Shown piece after piece: positions 39,693-52,168 of a stretch of DNA of 64,000 bases; positions within the stretch are counted from its first letter, which is position 1, and every line of letters starts with the position of its first letter. The DNA lies in NCBI GenBank assembly GCA_051294375.1, contig CM119266.1:6589431-6653430 (forward strand), read 5' to 3'. The notes under the pieces are model-generated. The model was not told the origin of the DNA. It worked only from the letters and a program-made list of their open reading frames with translations, and ran no database searches. The stretch comes from Paraspadella gotoi. Its lineage: Eukaryota; Chaetognatha. The translations under genes were made by a program, and so were the position numbers.

Positions 39693-40186
39693 CTAAATAT
39701 TGTTCTTAATAATGTAAGTCTCGTATTTAAATCTCCCCGCATGATCCCGGATTTAATTCACTTGTTGGACGTTTTCGCTTGGTAACCGATTAATTCGCGT
39801 TTGTCCAAATCAATTGACCCCATGGTCTTTTATTGTTGTGGGAGAGAGAGTTCGCGGGACAAATGTTCATTCGCGATGCTCTTTTGGTTATTTTCGAGTG
39901 CGTGTGGTTTTTCTATATTTTGTGTGCAGAGGGGGATTCCTGAATTTCGTTGCTCTTTTGGTTTTCATTCTCTCTTTTCACGCTGAAGCCTTTCCGATTT
40001 CCCGCTTCCGAATTTAAAAGAAAAAAGAAAAGAAAAAAAGAAAGAAAAGTTGTTATCAACCCGAGAAGACTTTTATCTCAGCTTTCATTTTTTTTTCGTC
40101 CCGCAGATAAAATGAAAAGAAAAGTCTTTCTCTTTTTGGACGAATAAAGAGATAATTTATACGATTTAATTTGGTCGAATGTTGGA

Positions 40187-40299
<113 letters not shown>

Positions 40300-40682
40300 C
40301 CTCTGATAATCGAGAGAAATGTTACAAACTTTGTTTTCATTCCAAACATATTTTTGCATCGGAACTCATCTTCCAAAATTTTAATCACTCCCTTCTCTTT
40401 TTTTTTTAAACAAAAGGGAAGAGGGGGTACGGAAGAGGGGGCCGAGTCAAGAAAGGGGTACGGAAGGGGCCCTCGAGTGCACCCAATGAAAAAGGGGCGA
40501 CGAGTTCGAAAAGGAAACCCGGGACCAAAGTACAGTTTCTGCTCGACTCGCGAAAGTTTTTTCTCTCTTTACAGATTCGTCCCATTTTTTCCCAATTTGT
40601 TTTTAAAATCGAAACATATATTTTTTTCTCTTTAAAAAAGCTGCTGTGCCGGACCTCTGGTTTTTTCGTCGTTTATAAATGG

Positions 40683-40792
<110 letters not shown>

Positions 40793-41321
40793 GAGAGATT
40801 CTTCCATCGATCAATCATTATCGACAAAAGAACAAACAATTTCGTCGTCATCTTCGTCGCAATCGATAATTTAACCGTCGTCATCGTCGTCGTCGTATTC
40901 TTCGTCGTCATCGTTGTCGTGGTAATCGTCCAGTCGGGGTCAATCGTCCGTCAACCAGTGGACATCGTTCCTTCGTCAGAATCGAGTCTTCGTTCCTTCT
41001 GGTTTGACCGGAACCGACGACGATGACGACGACGATGACGACGATGACGACGACGACGACGATTTCAGCTCCTGAGAAGATTTCAAAACAAACGACGTCA
41101 AACGACGTTTCACTGAAGAATCTCGCACACAAACACACGCTCACACACTTTCTCTTTGGATATTTAAAGGGGGGCGAGGGGGTTGTTTGCTGAAGTTTCT
41201 TTCTTCTTGTTTTCTGTTTTTCTATTTTTTTTCTATTTTAAAAGAATTTACGCGTCGCCCTGTTCTAAGGGGCCGCCGCCTTTTTTTGAATGGATGAAAA
41301 ACCCACCTCACTGTTAGCTGC

Positions 41322-41326
<5 letters not shown>

Positions 41327-41382
<56 letters not shown>

Positions 41383-41388
41383 ACTCTC
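41327..41388. repeat. (TC)n microsatellite
   Basis: TC tract with one interruption. Confidence 0.9.
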
Positions 41389-42170
41389 TCTTAACTCGTC
41401 TCTCACTCTCTCCTCTTCTGTCGCCGGTCTTCTCTCAACTTCCAGTTTTCTTCTTTCGTCGCGTGGAGTCGATGAATTTCCGACCCAAAAAAAATATTTT
41501 GTTTGTTCTTGTTTTCGTTTGTTTTTGTTTTTATTTTTAATGTATTTCTAGACTATTATAATGATTTAATGTTATTTTTATTATATTTGTTTGTTTGGTT
41601 GTTAATTTATTTTTCTGATGTCAAATCTTCTTTTAAGTTATAAAACTCTAAAAGTTAAATTAGAATTACGTCGTCGTCGTCGTCGTCGTCGTCGTTTTCG
41701 TCGTCTACATCGTCGTCGTCGTCATCGTCTTTTACTTCGTCTTCGTCGTAAACGAATTATTTCCTCTCTTAACGTTTCCCTTCCTTTTTTTTTATTCCTT
41801 TTTTTTCACATCCTTAATATTTCCTAATTCTTTTTCCTTTCTTTTTTTTCCTTTCAAATCCTCGACACATTTCCCGCGTTTTAAGCGATAAGGATTTCTC
41901 TCTCTTTCGCCCAGAAACGCGCGACCTTTTTTTGTGGCCCGAAAGGATCGTGACGATCAAAAGCGCCTCCCCTCGTAATTTCGGGGAAATAAAAATAAGA
42001 AAAGAGAAAAAGTGAAGATCTGGGTCGATGGGAGACACACGATCCATGATCGTCGGCATCGGGAATCGAAAGATCCAAATTTCCAATATTCATTCGTTTT
42101 ATTTTTTTTGCGAAGAAAAATTCATTTTTTGTTTTTTGAAAAAGTTTTTGTCAGCGGAAAAAGTTTTGAA

Positions 42171-42172
<2 letters not shown>

Positions 42173-42205
<33 letters not shown>

Positions 42206-42330
42206 AAAATCCGCCTTTAGTGACTAAAAAACCTAAAATTTCAAAAGACGAAAACCAGTCCTCGGATCATCATCATCATCATCATCATCATCATCGTCGT
42301 CGTCGTCACCGTCTTCATCATCATCGTCGT
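42173..42330. repeat. (TC)n and (CAT)n/(CGT)n repeats
   Basis: TC tract at about 42173-42204, then CAT units from 42267 to 42294 passing into CGT/CAT units to about 42330. Confidence 0.9.
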
Positions 42331-42746
42331 TTTCTTCTTCAAAACGTTTGATGTATTTGTCACGTGATCAACACTGATAAAATCCTCAACCTGACCTCTG
42401 CCATTTTTAATCTTGCAATTTGAGTTTTTCATCAGAGAAAACAGTTGATCTTCAGTCATTTTTCTTCAAAACAAATTCTAACATTTTCTTCAATTCAATT
42501 CTTCAATGGAGCCTTTGAATCATCGTTGTTGTTGTCATTGAGAGCGTCTTAATCACCCTTCTTATCATCATCATCATCACAATTAACTTTTGCCGTCATT
42601 GTCATCACTCTCATCTTTAAATTCATCGTTGTCAGTCATCTCCTTCTCATTTGTGGTTTTCCCAAATTTCCGGTCCCATATTCGCGCGAGAAAATCCATT
42701 ATCGAAATGCCAGTTGTGGCACAAACTCGGTCCTCGAATCCGATCG

Positions 42747-42748
<2 letters not shown>

Positions 42749-42814
<66 letters not shown>

Positions 42815-42971
42815 AGAGAGAGAAGAGAGAGATGATATTTGACGGAGGCCCCCTGGCAAAAATAAAGGAAAAAAAATAGGAGGCGACGACAAGAATGAAA
42901 TAAAAAAAAGCCTCATTCTCTCTCTCTCTCTCTTCTTCTCTCGTCATCTCTCTCTCCCTCTCTCCTTCTCT

Positions 42972-43012
<41 letters not shown>

Positions 43013-43020
43013 CCTCTTCT
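42749..43020. repeat. (GA)n then (TC)n repeats
   Basis: GA tract at about 42749-42833 and imperfect TC tracts at about 42916-43020. The two are complementary and about 85 bp apart, so an intronic hairpin is possible. Confidence 0.9.
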
Positions 43021-43929
43021 CCTTGCGTCTTTCACGCTCGATCAAAAAATAATAAGGATTAAAAGAAAGAAGAACAAAAATTTAAAAAATCAAAATTAGG
43101 AAGAAAATAAATCAAGATTTAGTAGTTTTTTGTTTGTTTGTTTGTTTGTTTCCTTTTTTCTTTTTAATCTTTTCGTTCAATCGTTACGAATCCAACGTAC
43201 GTCGGTCTACGGTTTTAAGTGCCTCAAACCAAAAATAGGGAAAAAAATAAATTAAAAAGAAATTAAAGGCTCCTATTTTCTCTTCTTTCTTTGGCATTAT
43301 TTTCCGTGGGCGTCCCATATCTGTTCCCAATCCCAATAATTCTATAATTAATATTTTTCAATATTTTTCTAACCATAATCTTTAATTTCTATGCCCTATC
43401 CCTAACCATATCTTTCAACCTTAAACCCTGATCGCTAACCGAAATCCCCAACCAAAACTCGAGTCTAATTCAATTTTTAAACTAAAAAAAAACTTAAATT
43501 CTGAATTTAAGCTGAAATTTGGTGCTTTCGGAAAAGATTCTTTTCCTTTTAGTTTTTTTATGCTTCTTCTTTACTCATCCGTCTTCTTCTTCACCTTTTT
43601 TCACTTTCTTTTTCTCCTTCTTTTTTTTTTCTTCTTCTTCCTGATTTCGAACCAAATTAGGAGCAGAGATTTTTTTTGGCAGAAGAAGAGATTCTTTCTT
43701 CGATAAAATCCAATTAATGACGGAATTTCCCCGACAAATGGCAAAAAAATGGCAAAAGATGGCAAAAATGAAAAAAAAGGGCAAAAAAATGGCGAATTTT
43801 GGGATCGAAGAGAATGAGTCGGACGAGTCGTCTATTCGTTTCGCTTCATTCGTCTTTTTTATCCTTTGCTTCATTTACCGACTTCGCCACTTTTAACTCG
43901 CCGCTCCATTCTAAGCTCTAGACCGCTTC

Positions 43930-44400
43930 TTTCATCTCGCAATCACCGCTCCGTTCATCGCTTTTCTCATCGCTTCTTTTATCTCTCATCATTGCTTTAT
44001 TTGCTACACCATCTAACGCTTCATTCATTGCTTTACTTACCGCCTTATTCTCTGATCCATTTACCTTTTTTTTCTCATCTGTATCTTATTCGCTCCATTG
44101 ACAGCTTTATTCATTGCTTTATTCCTCACACAATTAACTTTGAACACTACATTCACCACTACAATCACCGCTCCAAAAACAGCTTCGTTCTCCGCTCCAA
44201 TCACTTCTTTTACCGCTTCTTTCATGGTTCCAATCGCTGCTCCAATGACCGCTTCTTTCACCGCTCCAATCACTGTTTTTTTACCGCTTCTTTCACCGCT
44301 CCAAAAATCGCTTCTTTAACCGCTCCAATCATTGCTCCAATCACCGCTTCTTTCACCGTTCCAATCACCGCTTCTCACCACCGCTCTATTCGTCCCTTCA
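43930..44400. repeat. Degenerate minisatellite, ACCGCTTCTTTCACCGCTCC type
   Basis: Units containing CACCGCTTCTTTCACCGCTCC and CCAATCACTG recur imperfectly through this segment, most clearly at 44160-44390. The long Ser/His/Leu frame across it is a by-product of the repeat. Confidence 0.75.
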
Positions 44401-44727
44401 TTCCCCTTTCTCCGAATCTCACCCGCCGACGTCGTCTGGAAACCACGTTTATCTCTCTAGTCTCTACTGAGTGGGCGAAGAAATAATAAATCTTGTAAAA
44501 TTTACAATTCTCTATTCAAATCTAATTCAGCGTCGATAAATACCGAAATACCGAAAAAAAGTCTCTCGTTGTAAATCTTTTTTTTTGTTTCGCGATGTCG
44601 ACTTCAATTTGAGAAAAGAGACACGAAATTTCCGAGAGGCAGTCAATCTCGACTCAGCTTTCATTTTTCTGTGTCAACTTGCCCTCTTTTCTTTGTTTTC
44701 GTTTTCTTAAAACCAAAACAGATAAAG

Positions 44728-44840
<113 letters not shown>

Positions 44841-45605
44841 TTTCTTTGTCGTCGTTCGTCATCGTCGTCTGTTTGTCCTTCCTCGCGCGAAAACTTCATC
44901 TTCCGATCCAAAGTCCGTCTCCAAATCTGTTGAACGCGAACAGGAGTCGGGTTTGGACGCGGATTTGTTGATCGCGTTCGCGTTCCAATCTCGTCGCTCA
45001 TTTTGATTGATTGATTGATTAATTGATTGATTATAACTTGATTCAACTCAACGTCATTTAATCTGATTTTCGATTGATTTTCTCGATTTCCATTCTCGAC
45101 TATGAAGGAGTCCTGTGAACGAATCCTTCTCACGAAACGACTTTCGCTGTCAACGATAAAGTCGCTGTTTACGTTTGAAGATTAGTCATAAAATTTAAAT
45201 CTATTGTTTATTTTTACAATTCTCAAGCTCGAGAGACGTTCTGAATTTGCCTTTTGAATATTTAATTCAGAAAGTTCGTTTCGTGACTGAAAAAAAAAAA
45301 CCGTGATCTTTCTCAGTCAGAATTAAAAAAAAATTTCGCGCCAAATTTGTTGATTTTCCTAACAACAGACATCGCCTGGTCACTTTTTTAAATCAAAATT
45401 TATACTTAATTTGGTTACTAATTTTTAGTATTTGGTATTTCATCGGATGCCTAAAAATTCGTTAAACATATAGATATTGAAAAGCGTTTAAGTTTAACCT
45501 TCGCGTCCGCCTCTCTACGATGGAGTCTTCAATCTTCGAAGGAACCTTGACTTGACGGCGGAGTCCGCGTCACCTGGATTCGCGTTGACCCCGGAGGAGG
45601 GTCCT

Positions 45606-45607
<2 letters not shown>

Positions 45608-45662
<55 letters not shown>
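45608..45662. repeat. (GA)n microsatellite
   Basis: GA tract of about 55 bp, 485 bp upstream of the ATG exon at 46148. Confidence 0.95.
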
Positions 45663-45665
<3 letters not shown>

Positions 45666-46147
45666 TAACGGCTGCTTTTTTGAAATCCCATTTTTTGTTC
45701 CTTTTTGCATAGAAAGGAAATTTTGGGGAAAATCCAAAAACTAACGCCGACAACAACAACGACAAAAACAACGACAACGCGTCGCTCGAAGAAAAAATTC
45801 CATCCAAACTTTTGATCCGTTGTCTTTCGCCGCGGGGCGAAAGAAAAACTCACCCGAAGAAAAATCGGGTAAGGGGACTTACCCTGGATTTCAATTCGGG
45901 GAACCGGAGGGGATAAGAGGGGAACAAGAGGGGAACAAGAGGGGACTGAAATCCGAATCGTCGATCGAAACTGAAAATTTTTTAAAAAAACGTGGAAAAA
46001 TTCGAATTCGCTTACTACCATCAGAGTCGACTGTATATATAATCTTTTTGACGTTAAATATAAATAAACAAACAAACAAAAAAAGGGAATTTCTCCGTCC
46101 CGCGACATCACCCCCCCCCTTTTCCGCTTCAACTCTCCCGTCGGACG

Positions 46148-46918
46148 ATGATGGCGTCGACGACCTCCATCGCCGCCTCCTCCTCCTCCTCCATCTCCTC
46201 GACGGCGTCGCTTGCGTCGTCGACGGCCACGCCCTCCGTCGGCGGAGGATCGCGTCTCGATCGATCCCTCTCTTTCCTCATGGAGACGCCGGAACCGCGA
46301 ACTCCCACGCCCTCTTACTTCAACAACAACAACAACATCGTCCTTCCAAAGGGCGCCATGCACGCCAAGGGACTCAACGGAAGCGGCGTCATTTCCACGC
46401 CGAGAGAATCTTACATCGGCGCCGACGACGACCTCGTCGTCATCGTCAACGGCGTCGATGATGACGGACTTCGAGAGACGGACTTGATCGATTCGGAGTC
46501 GGAAGATGGCGCCGAAGAAAAAACGGCGCCGCCGTTGGCCAATTCAACGCCGAAAGCGACGGGGTCTTCGTCGGGCAAGCCGTTGCCGGCGCCGCGTCAT
46601 TTCGGAACCGGTGGCGCCGGTGGAGCCGGCGTCGAAATGTTTCAATTTCACCTCCATTCTTCGGCGTTGCGGGCGACGGCGAGAAATAATGAAAGGGGCG
46701 TCGGTAAACCTCCACGGAATTTTGGCGCCGCTTCGGGGGCTGCACCGGCAGCTGCGTCGACTAAATATAAACTAAACGACGACGATAATCGATTAAAACA
46801 AATGCGTTCCCGCGGCGACAGCGGCAGCGGCGGCGGCGGCGGCAGCGGCGGCGGCGTCGGGATGTTCGAGGACGAGTCCTCCGCTTTGGTTTGCGCGCGG
46901 AAGTTCGATGCTCGAGTG
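46148..46918 (+). CDS. Disordered N-terminal exon C; proposed septin-7 alternative start
   Basis: ATG 46148 (A at -3, a second ATG follows at once) opens a 257-codon exon ending CGAGTG|GTAGGT in phase 0. No acceptor lies close upstream, so it looks like a first coding exon with its own promoter. The product starts MMASTTSIAASSSSS. It contains LDRSLSFLMETPEPRTPTPS, an acidic ADDDLVVIVNGVDDDG stretch, KPLPAPRHFG and a Gly-rich run, and ends CARKFDARV. It is disordered and has no recognised family. Joining it to exon 48851 (entry phase 0) and the septin core gives a 771-residue protein. High GC and Ala/Ser/Asp-rich codons match the other coding exons of the window. Ownership by the septin gene is inferred from phase, strand and proximity. 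Confidence 0.6.
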
Positions 46919-48850
46919 GTAGGTCGCTTAGGTCGACGTCCGCGTCGGCGGCTCTGGGCTCCTGCTGCAGCATCTGCTGCTGCCAGCAGTTCATTTTAAT
47001 TTTAAAGTCTCTCCGCCCACAGGCCGGCCCCTCGTCTTTTAGATTTTTTCTTTTTTTACTTTTTTTAAAATAAAATTAAAAGCAGCTTTTTTTAAAATTA
47101 AAAGATGAGATGCCCGTCAGGAGGTCGGTTAGTAGTGGGAGTGTTAAAATGGGAAAAAAATGTTCTTGTTGTGAAACTGTCGCCATAAATGTGTATCAAT
47201 TATGACTTTTTATAGAGCAAATATATATATTATAAAATATGTATATAAAAAATTGAGATGAAAGTACACGAAAATTTTCAACATTTTCATTTGTTAGTAT
47301 TCTTCTTCGCAACAAAAATATATAACTGTCGGAAAATTCAGCTGTTCACTTATAAACTAAGTTCTCCCCAGTCGAAAATTATTAACTCTTCCAAACCTCA
47401 TTTTAAAATATAAATGAGATATAGTTTTAATAGAGAGTTTATTGATTTAGTTTAAGACGCAGATAAAAAAATTTGTTTCATTTTTTTTTATCGAACATAA
47501 AGCTACGAATGGTAGTCAAAATATAAGTTTTCAGATCGACGCATGCTTTTATTTTATTTTTTGCTCTTCTGCTCTTTTCACATTTTCTCACGCTTCAAAA
47601 AAATTTCCTTTTTTTTGTTTTAAAATTCCGCCTCTGCGCAAAGTTTTGATTTACGGATTAGTTTTTGGCGCACATCATATTGGTTGAATTTTTGTTTTTA
47701 AGGAGATGATGCGTCACCGGATAATCATAATGTTATTTTTACTCTATGTTTGTAAACAAACTGGCTACTTTCTCTTTTTGGATCGTCTTTCTCGTGTCAG
47801 TCAAACCAAACTTTTAAAAATTTATTGTTGAGCTGAAATTAAAAACTTTACGAGCACAAAACCCGGATCTCTCAAATACGATGAATGCCCGATGAATAAG
47901 ATTGGCCAGTCTTATCGTGCGGACACCTCGCTCTTCAATACAAGATTCAGGATAACCTGACTGATTTTTCTTTGAAGGGATTACCTGGCCCTTTTTCGGT
48001 GGGACGGCAAAAGGGGATGGCCTCTAAATATGGCGTCTCTTCACATCTGCATATTGATTATTTTGATTGCTAAGAACCAGCTATCTTCGGATGATTCTGA
48101 AAGAAATCGTTTTGTTAAGGTTACAATGTTAAGCCTAAGGGTCAATGCCCCCTCCCGGGCCACCGGTCATCGTGTTATTCGATCTTTTAGCGGATGAGAC
48201 TAGTGAGTCCAATCTCGAGTCTCTCTTCTTCCTCCTTCTATTCTCACCTTTTATTTTGAGTTTGCTCCTCATGTCCCCCTTCCCGACCCCTCCTCCTCTT
48301 CCTCCTCCTCCTCCTCCTCCTCCTCCTCATTTGTTTACCTCCCGCCTTTACTGTATTTTTACTGGTTTCTCCTCTTCCACGATCTGTTGTCGTTTTTTCG
48401 CTCTTCCTTCTCGTGTTGGATTGACCCTGTTTTCCTCTTCCTCCTAAAGACGATCCTGTCCTGACTCATGGTTAAGTTATCTCCAAAATGAAATGCAAAT
48501 CCAAAGGAAAAGAAAAGAAGAAGGAGGAGAGTCACCAATTTTATGCTTAAAATTCGCTTTTGCATTTTTTTTTTCGTTTAAAAAAAAAGGTTGTTTTTTT
48601 CATAAAAGAAAATAGTGAAAAGAACTCGAAACGGACATCCTGGGTCCATTTTCATCGCTTTTCCGGGTTTACGTGTTTTAGCGGCTTTTTTAACCTTTTA
48701 ACCTTTAGGAAATTACAGGTAAATCGCCGGTATTTTTTATTTTTTATTAGGTCATCGGCCTAATTTAACGATTTTTTTCGCGGGATAGAAATCAACAAAA
48801 TATATATCAAAATACGAATTGAATTAAAAATCCGATTTCGTTCTTTTCAG
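46919..48850. other. Proposed intron between exon C and the linker exon
   Basis: AT-rich with (CCT)n at about 48290-48325. There is an AG|GTAAAT junction near 48720 after a T-rich tract, a weak recursive-site candidate. No coding exon seen. Confidence 0.5.
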
Positions 48851-49011
48851 ACGACGTCGAAACGAGATTTTACGTCAAAGAACGGGTCGTCCCCGTCGCC
48901 TGACCCCATCTCCTCCATGAAAACGAAAAACGGTCCCGATCCCTCGGCCGCCACATCCAACGGGTGTGACATCGAATCCAACTCCTTGCCCTCAGCCTAC
49001 ACCTCCAACAG
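48851..49011 (+). CDS. SEPTIN7: Linker exon common to the septin-7 long forms
   Basis: The exon is bounded by TTCTTTTCAG and AACAG|GTATTA. It is open in phase 0 for 53 codons and leaves with AG, phase 2. The next septin exon starts with T after CCAG, so AG+T completes Ser and the frame runs into AEKTASYHH and the septin core. The product begins TTSKRDFTSKNGSSPSPD and continues with Ser/Asn/Pro-rich sequence; no domain. Because it accepts phase 0, any of the upstream units ending at 10847, 38514 or 46918 can join it. Confidence 0.7.
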
Positions 49012-49739
49012 GTATTAGGGTTTCTTGGTGGCAGGGAGAATGTGTAAAACTGGTTGTGCAATGCGAATTGGTTGAAGGACTGAAGGGTAGGGAGGGGCAC
49101 TGGGTAAGCAGGATTAAGTTTGGGTTTGACTCATCATCTCAAACTTAATCTGGAAAAAAACCTGTTAAGGCTTAATTTCGCTATTGAAAATGTAAGCGAG
49201 TTTTTTAAATGAAAATTACCCCTTAAACTGGCTTGGGGTGTGACGTTGGATGACGAAAATAACGGCTTGTTTTTTGTTAAAATATTGCCATATTTAATAT
49301 TTTATTAGTCAGTTGATTTGCAGCAAAATTAAAAATTACATTTTACCAGAGTAATATCTGCGATTTTAGACTTTCAAAATTGTTTTATTTACATATGAAA
49401 TATTTAATTAGTTTACAATATTGTTTCTATAATCAAGACCTTCGGACTAAAAATATTTTCACTTGTTAATAAAATAATAGGAAATTTAACGAAACTACAA
49501 ATGTAAGTGTAAAATTTCTCGTGAGCGGATTTGTACAATAAACACATTCGATAATAAAACGCGTTATTTATGAGTTTAACCATTGATTTTCTTTAAAAAT
49601 AAAATCCTAAACCGGTTTGAATGTTTAAAATCTAAGTCTTACGTTGCGAACCTTTTTTCAATTTTATTCAAATAACCTATTAATCGAATTTTCCGGAAAA
49701 TTGATTTAAAAAGTGAAAGAGGCGTCGTAGTAAGCCTTC

Positions 49740-49892
49740 TTATTCGACCGTAGCGGCGCCGGCGTAGTCGGGCCCGGTATCGAACTCCTTATAATATCGG
49801 GACAAAGATTGTTCCGTGGGGCGTCGGTGACGTGTCTCCGTTAGGTGCGTCGGGTCCTGACTCTCGGCGGTCGGATTCCCGTCGCGTCGAGT
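49740..49892 (-). CDS. Orphan C-terminal coding exon, unknown protein
   Basis: On the minus strand GATTTAG|ACTCGA gives a possible acceptor. The frame then runs 50 codons to TAA at 49742-49740. The product includes ESQDPTHLTETRHRRP and ends SRYYKEFDTGPDYAGAATVE. It is GC-rich in an AT-rich setting, with coding-like codon use. I do not recognise the family and found no upstream exon for it before the desaturase gene, which has its own stop at 53367. It may be a remnant, a far-spliced last exon, or chance. Confidence 0.35.
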   Translation of the reverse strand, partial: TRRDGNPTAESQDPTHLTETRHRRPTEQSLSRYYKEFDTGPDYAGAATVE

Positions 49893-51064
49893 CTAAATCA
49901 AAATTCTTTTCCGACGACGAAAGATTCTTTCCCAAAAAAACATTATAACTAAATTTTTCCAATACTCAACAATTATTTTAAATTTTATGACTTATTGTTG
50001 AGTGTCGTGTACTGTAAGTTTTGTCTGTCAAGTGATTTTAATATATCAATTTTATTAAATTTTAAGTTTAACAATTTTACTCTATTTACTTAAAACTGAT
50101 TTTCAACTTAATAGTTTTTTTCCTGATACAACCGTTTGAAAAATCCAACTCAATTCGACGATTAACAGTCATTTAATCGTCGGCTGAAATTGAGGTCGTA
50201 ATCCTCGGAAAACTACACCCCGATCTACAACTGAACAAAACTGGTTTTCGGTCCACTAACCAATTTGTATCACGAGAACCGAGGAAACTGCTGATTACAG
50301 TACAATCAGTATTTCGCTCGAATTAATCCAATTGTGAAAAAGTTCTGTGTTTTACTCCTTATCGTCGAGTGCAATACATTTATTTTATGACATGGTTACA
50401 ATCCAAAATGACATTGTTTTAACAAAAAATAGTTTTTGCTTGCTCTTTGATAGGGGGGAAGCATAACGTTTTTACGACGAGTACTCCCACTCATTGAATG
50501 ACTGTTCGGATCAAATTAATTCCTTTTTCTGACAAATCGAAAAAGGTGTTCAAAAATGGTTTAAACCTTGGTTAGTATCTAAACGGTTATTATGAAATTG
50601 GTACAACCTATAATCAATATATCAAAAAATATTAAATAAGCTATGTGGATAAGGCGCCAAGTGGGCTGAAGACTACTATCCGTATCTTCTGTGCCCCCTC
50701 GGCAGCAATGGAACCGGTCCTGGGCTTGGAACCAGGCTTGAGGGTTTTCCAGGACCCCAAGGCGGTTTACGACCGTCTTCACGCTTCCCACAGGGGTTCG
50801 ATCCCGATACCTAATTGTCATTAGAGCGTAGTGAAAGTTGCGTACGAAAATTTCTAAAGTCACTTATGAACAAAATACCATCAGTGAACATTAATTTGTA
50901 AAAAAAAATTATTTTGTTTTTTAATTTTCGGAGTAGGCTATATTTATTTATATATATATATATATATTTATATATCCTTATAAAATCGAAAAATTTCAAA
51001 AAACTATATTTAACATATTCAATTTTAATTTTCATCTTAAAATAAAAGTTTTTCTTATGGCAAC

Positions 51065-51800
51065 TAGCGGATGCCTGTGATGCCTCATTGGGATGGGGGC
51101 ATCTCACTGTTGCTTTGGGGGCTTCCCGACCCTCAGTGACGCCTCAGTCACTGGGCGGTTCCCTAGGCAACGGTCTCGCTTTTGCAACGTAGAGGGAATC
51201 GGTAGGACTGTGGATTGAACACTACGCCTGGGATGGTGTGTTCCCCCTCTGAGACCAATTGGATTTGGCTGAAGATGGTGGACGTGAGGCGGTGTGAATA
51301 TACCGCCAAGATCCCCGGCCAACGACATCACTCAGGTCCTAAGCTGAGAGGTGTCTGAAAGACTGTTACCATCAGTGGGGAAGAGAGAGAGAGCGGGAGT
51401 TGATGGGGCATAGGCGTTTGTCGTAGCGCTTACCCCAGGGGCATAGTGCGGATCGTAGCGGTACTCCCGAGAGTCTGGCAGGGCATAGGCGTTTGTCGTA
51501 GCGTACCCTGGAAGTTGGTGTTCGATAGTAGCAAGGCTCACGCACTTATGGGCAACAGCCGGATTGCCTGTGATGCCATTGGATGGGCAAATCTCACTGT
51601 AGTGCTTTGGGGCTTCGACCTCAGTGCGCTCAGTCCTGGCGCGGTTTACCTAGGACGGTCTCCGCTTGGCAACGTAGAGGGAAGTCGTTAGGACTGTGGA
51701 TGGAACAGCTACCCTGGGATGGTGTGTTCGCCCCTCTGAGCCAATGGATTTGGCTGAAGGATGGTGGACGTGGAGGTTCGGTGTGAATATACGCCACATT
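51065..51800. repeat. Two direct copies of a ~250-bp repeat
   Basis: Copy 1 (about 51065-51300) and copy 2 (about 51548-51796) share long blocks such as GCCTGTGATGCC, GGCAACG/GCAACGTAGAGGGAA, CTGGGATGGTGTGTTC, GGATTTGGCTGAAG and ATGGTGGACGTG. They differ mostly by small insertions and deletions. Between them GGGCATAGGCGTTTGTCGTA occurs twice (about 51409 and 51481). It is a dispersed or tandem repeat family of unknown class; no transposase frame is visible. Confidence 0.75.
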
Positions 51801-52168
51801 CTGATATTTTACCAATTTGAAATAATTTTTATAAAAGTTTTATTTCTTTATATCAACTTTTGATGAAGAATCCAAATCTGCAAAAAAATCTTACAAAAAA
51901 CTATTGAAATTTAACATTTCTTGCATTATTACTATAAATATGGCCCACTGCGTAAATTGTAAAATTTCTAACAACATTTTTATACATAAATATTCATGAG
52001 TATAATGTTGTTCGTTACTCACTTTTTGAATTCATATGTTCATATGAACATATTGCAATGCGCGACTACAGCCTCTTTACTTTGGACAGGTTAAAATTAT
52101 TTTTAAGCATTCTATATTTATCGTAACATCTCCCGACAATTCTTTGCCCCCCCCCTCCTCGACTCCAG

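Larger units (their letters stand above)
49012..52168. other. Intron before the septin core, with repeat-derived sequence
   Basis: AT-rich on the whole. It contains an orphan minus-strand coding-like segment (49740-49892), a repeat-like piece with a GGTTCGATCCC box at about 50640-50830, and a duplicated element at 51065-51800. No plus-strand exon was found. Confidence 0.5.

Noticed and set aside
43866-44486. 206-codon Ser/His/Leu/Thr frame
   Set aside because: Runs through a degenerate minisatellite; its pattern is the repeat unit.
44866-45133. Minus-strand frame with MSDEIGTRTRSTNPRP and a plus frame over the same bases
   Set aside because: Both are plausible-looking but short, without matching splice sites, and merge into a GA/TC tract.
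50785-50815. GGTTCGATCCC box resembling a tRNA B box
   Set aside because: No convincing A box or cloverleaf; the T-stem does not pair. Perhaps part of a tRNA-derived repeat, but not a tRNA gene.
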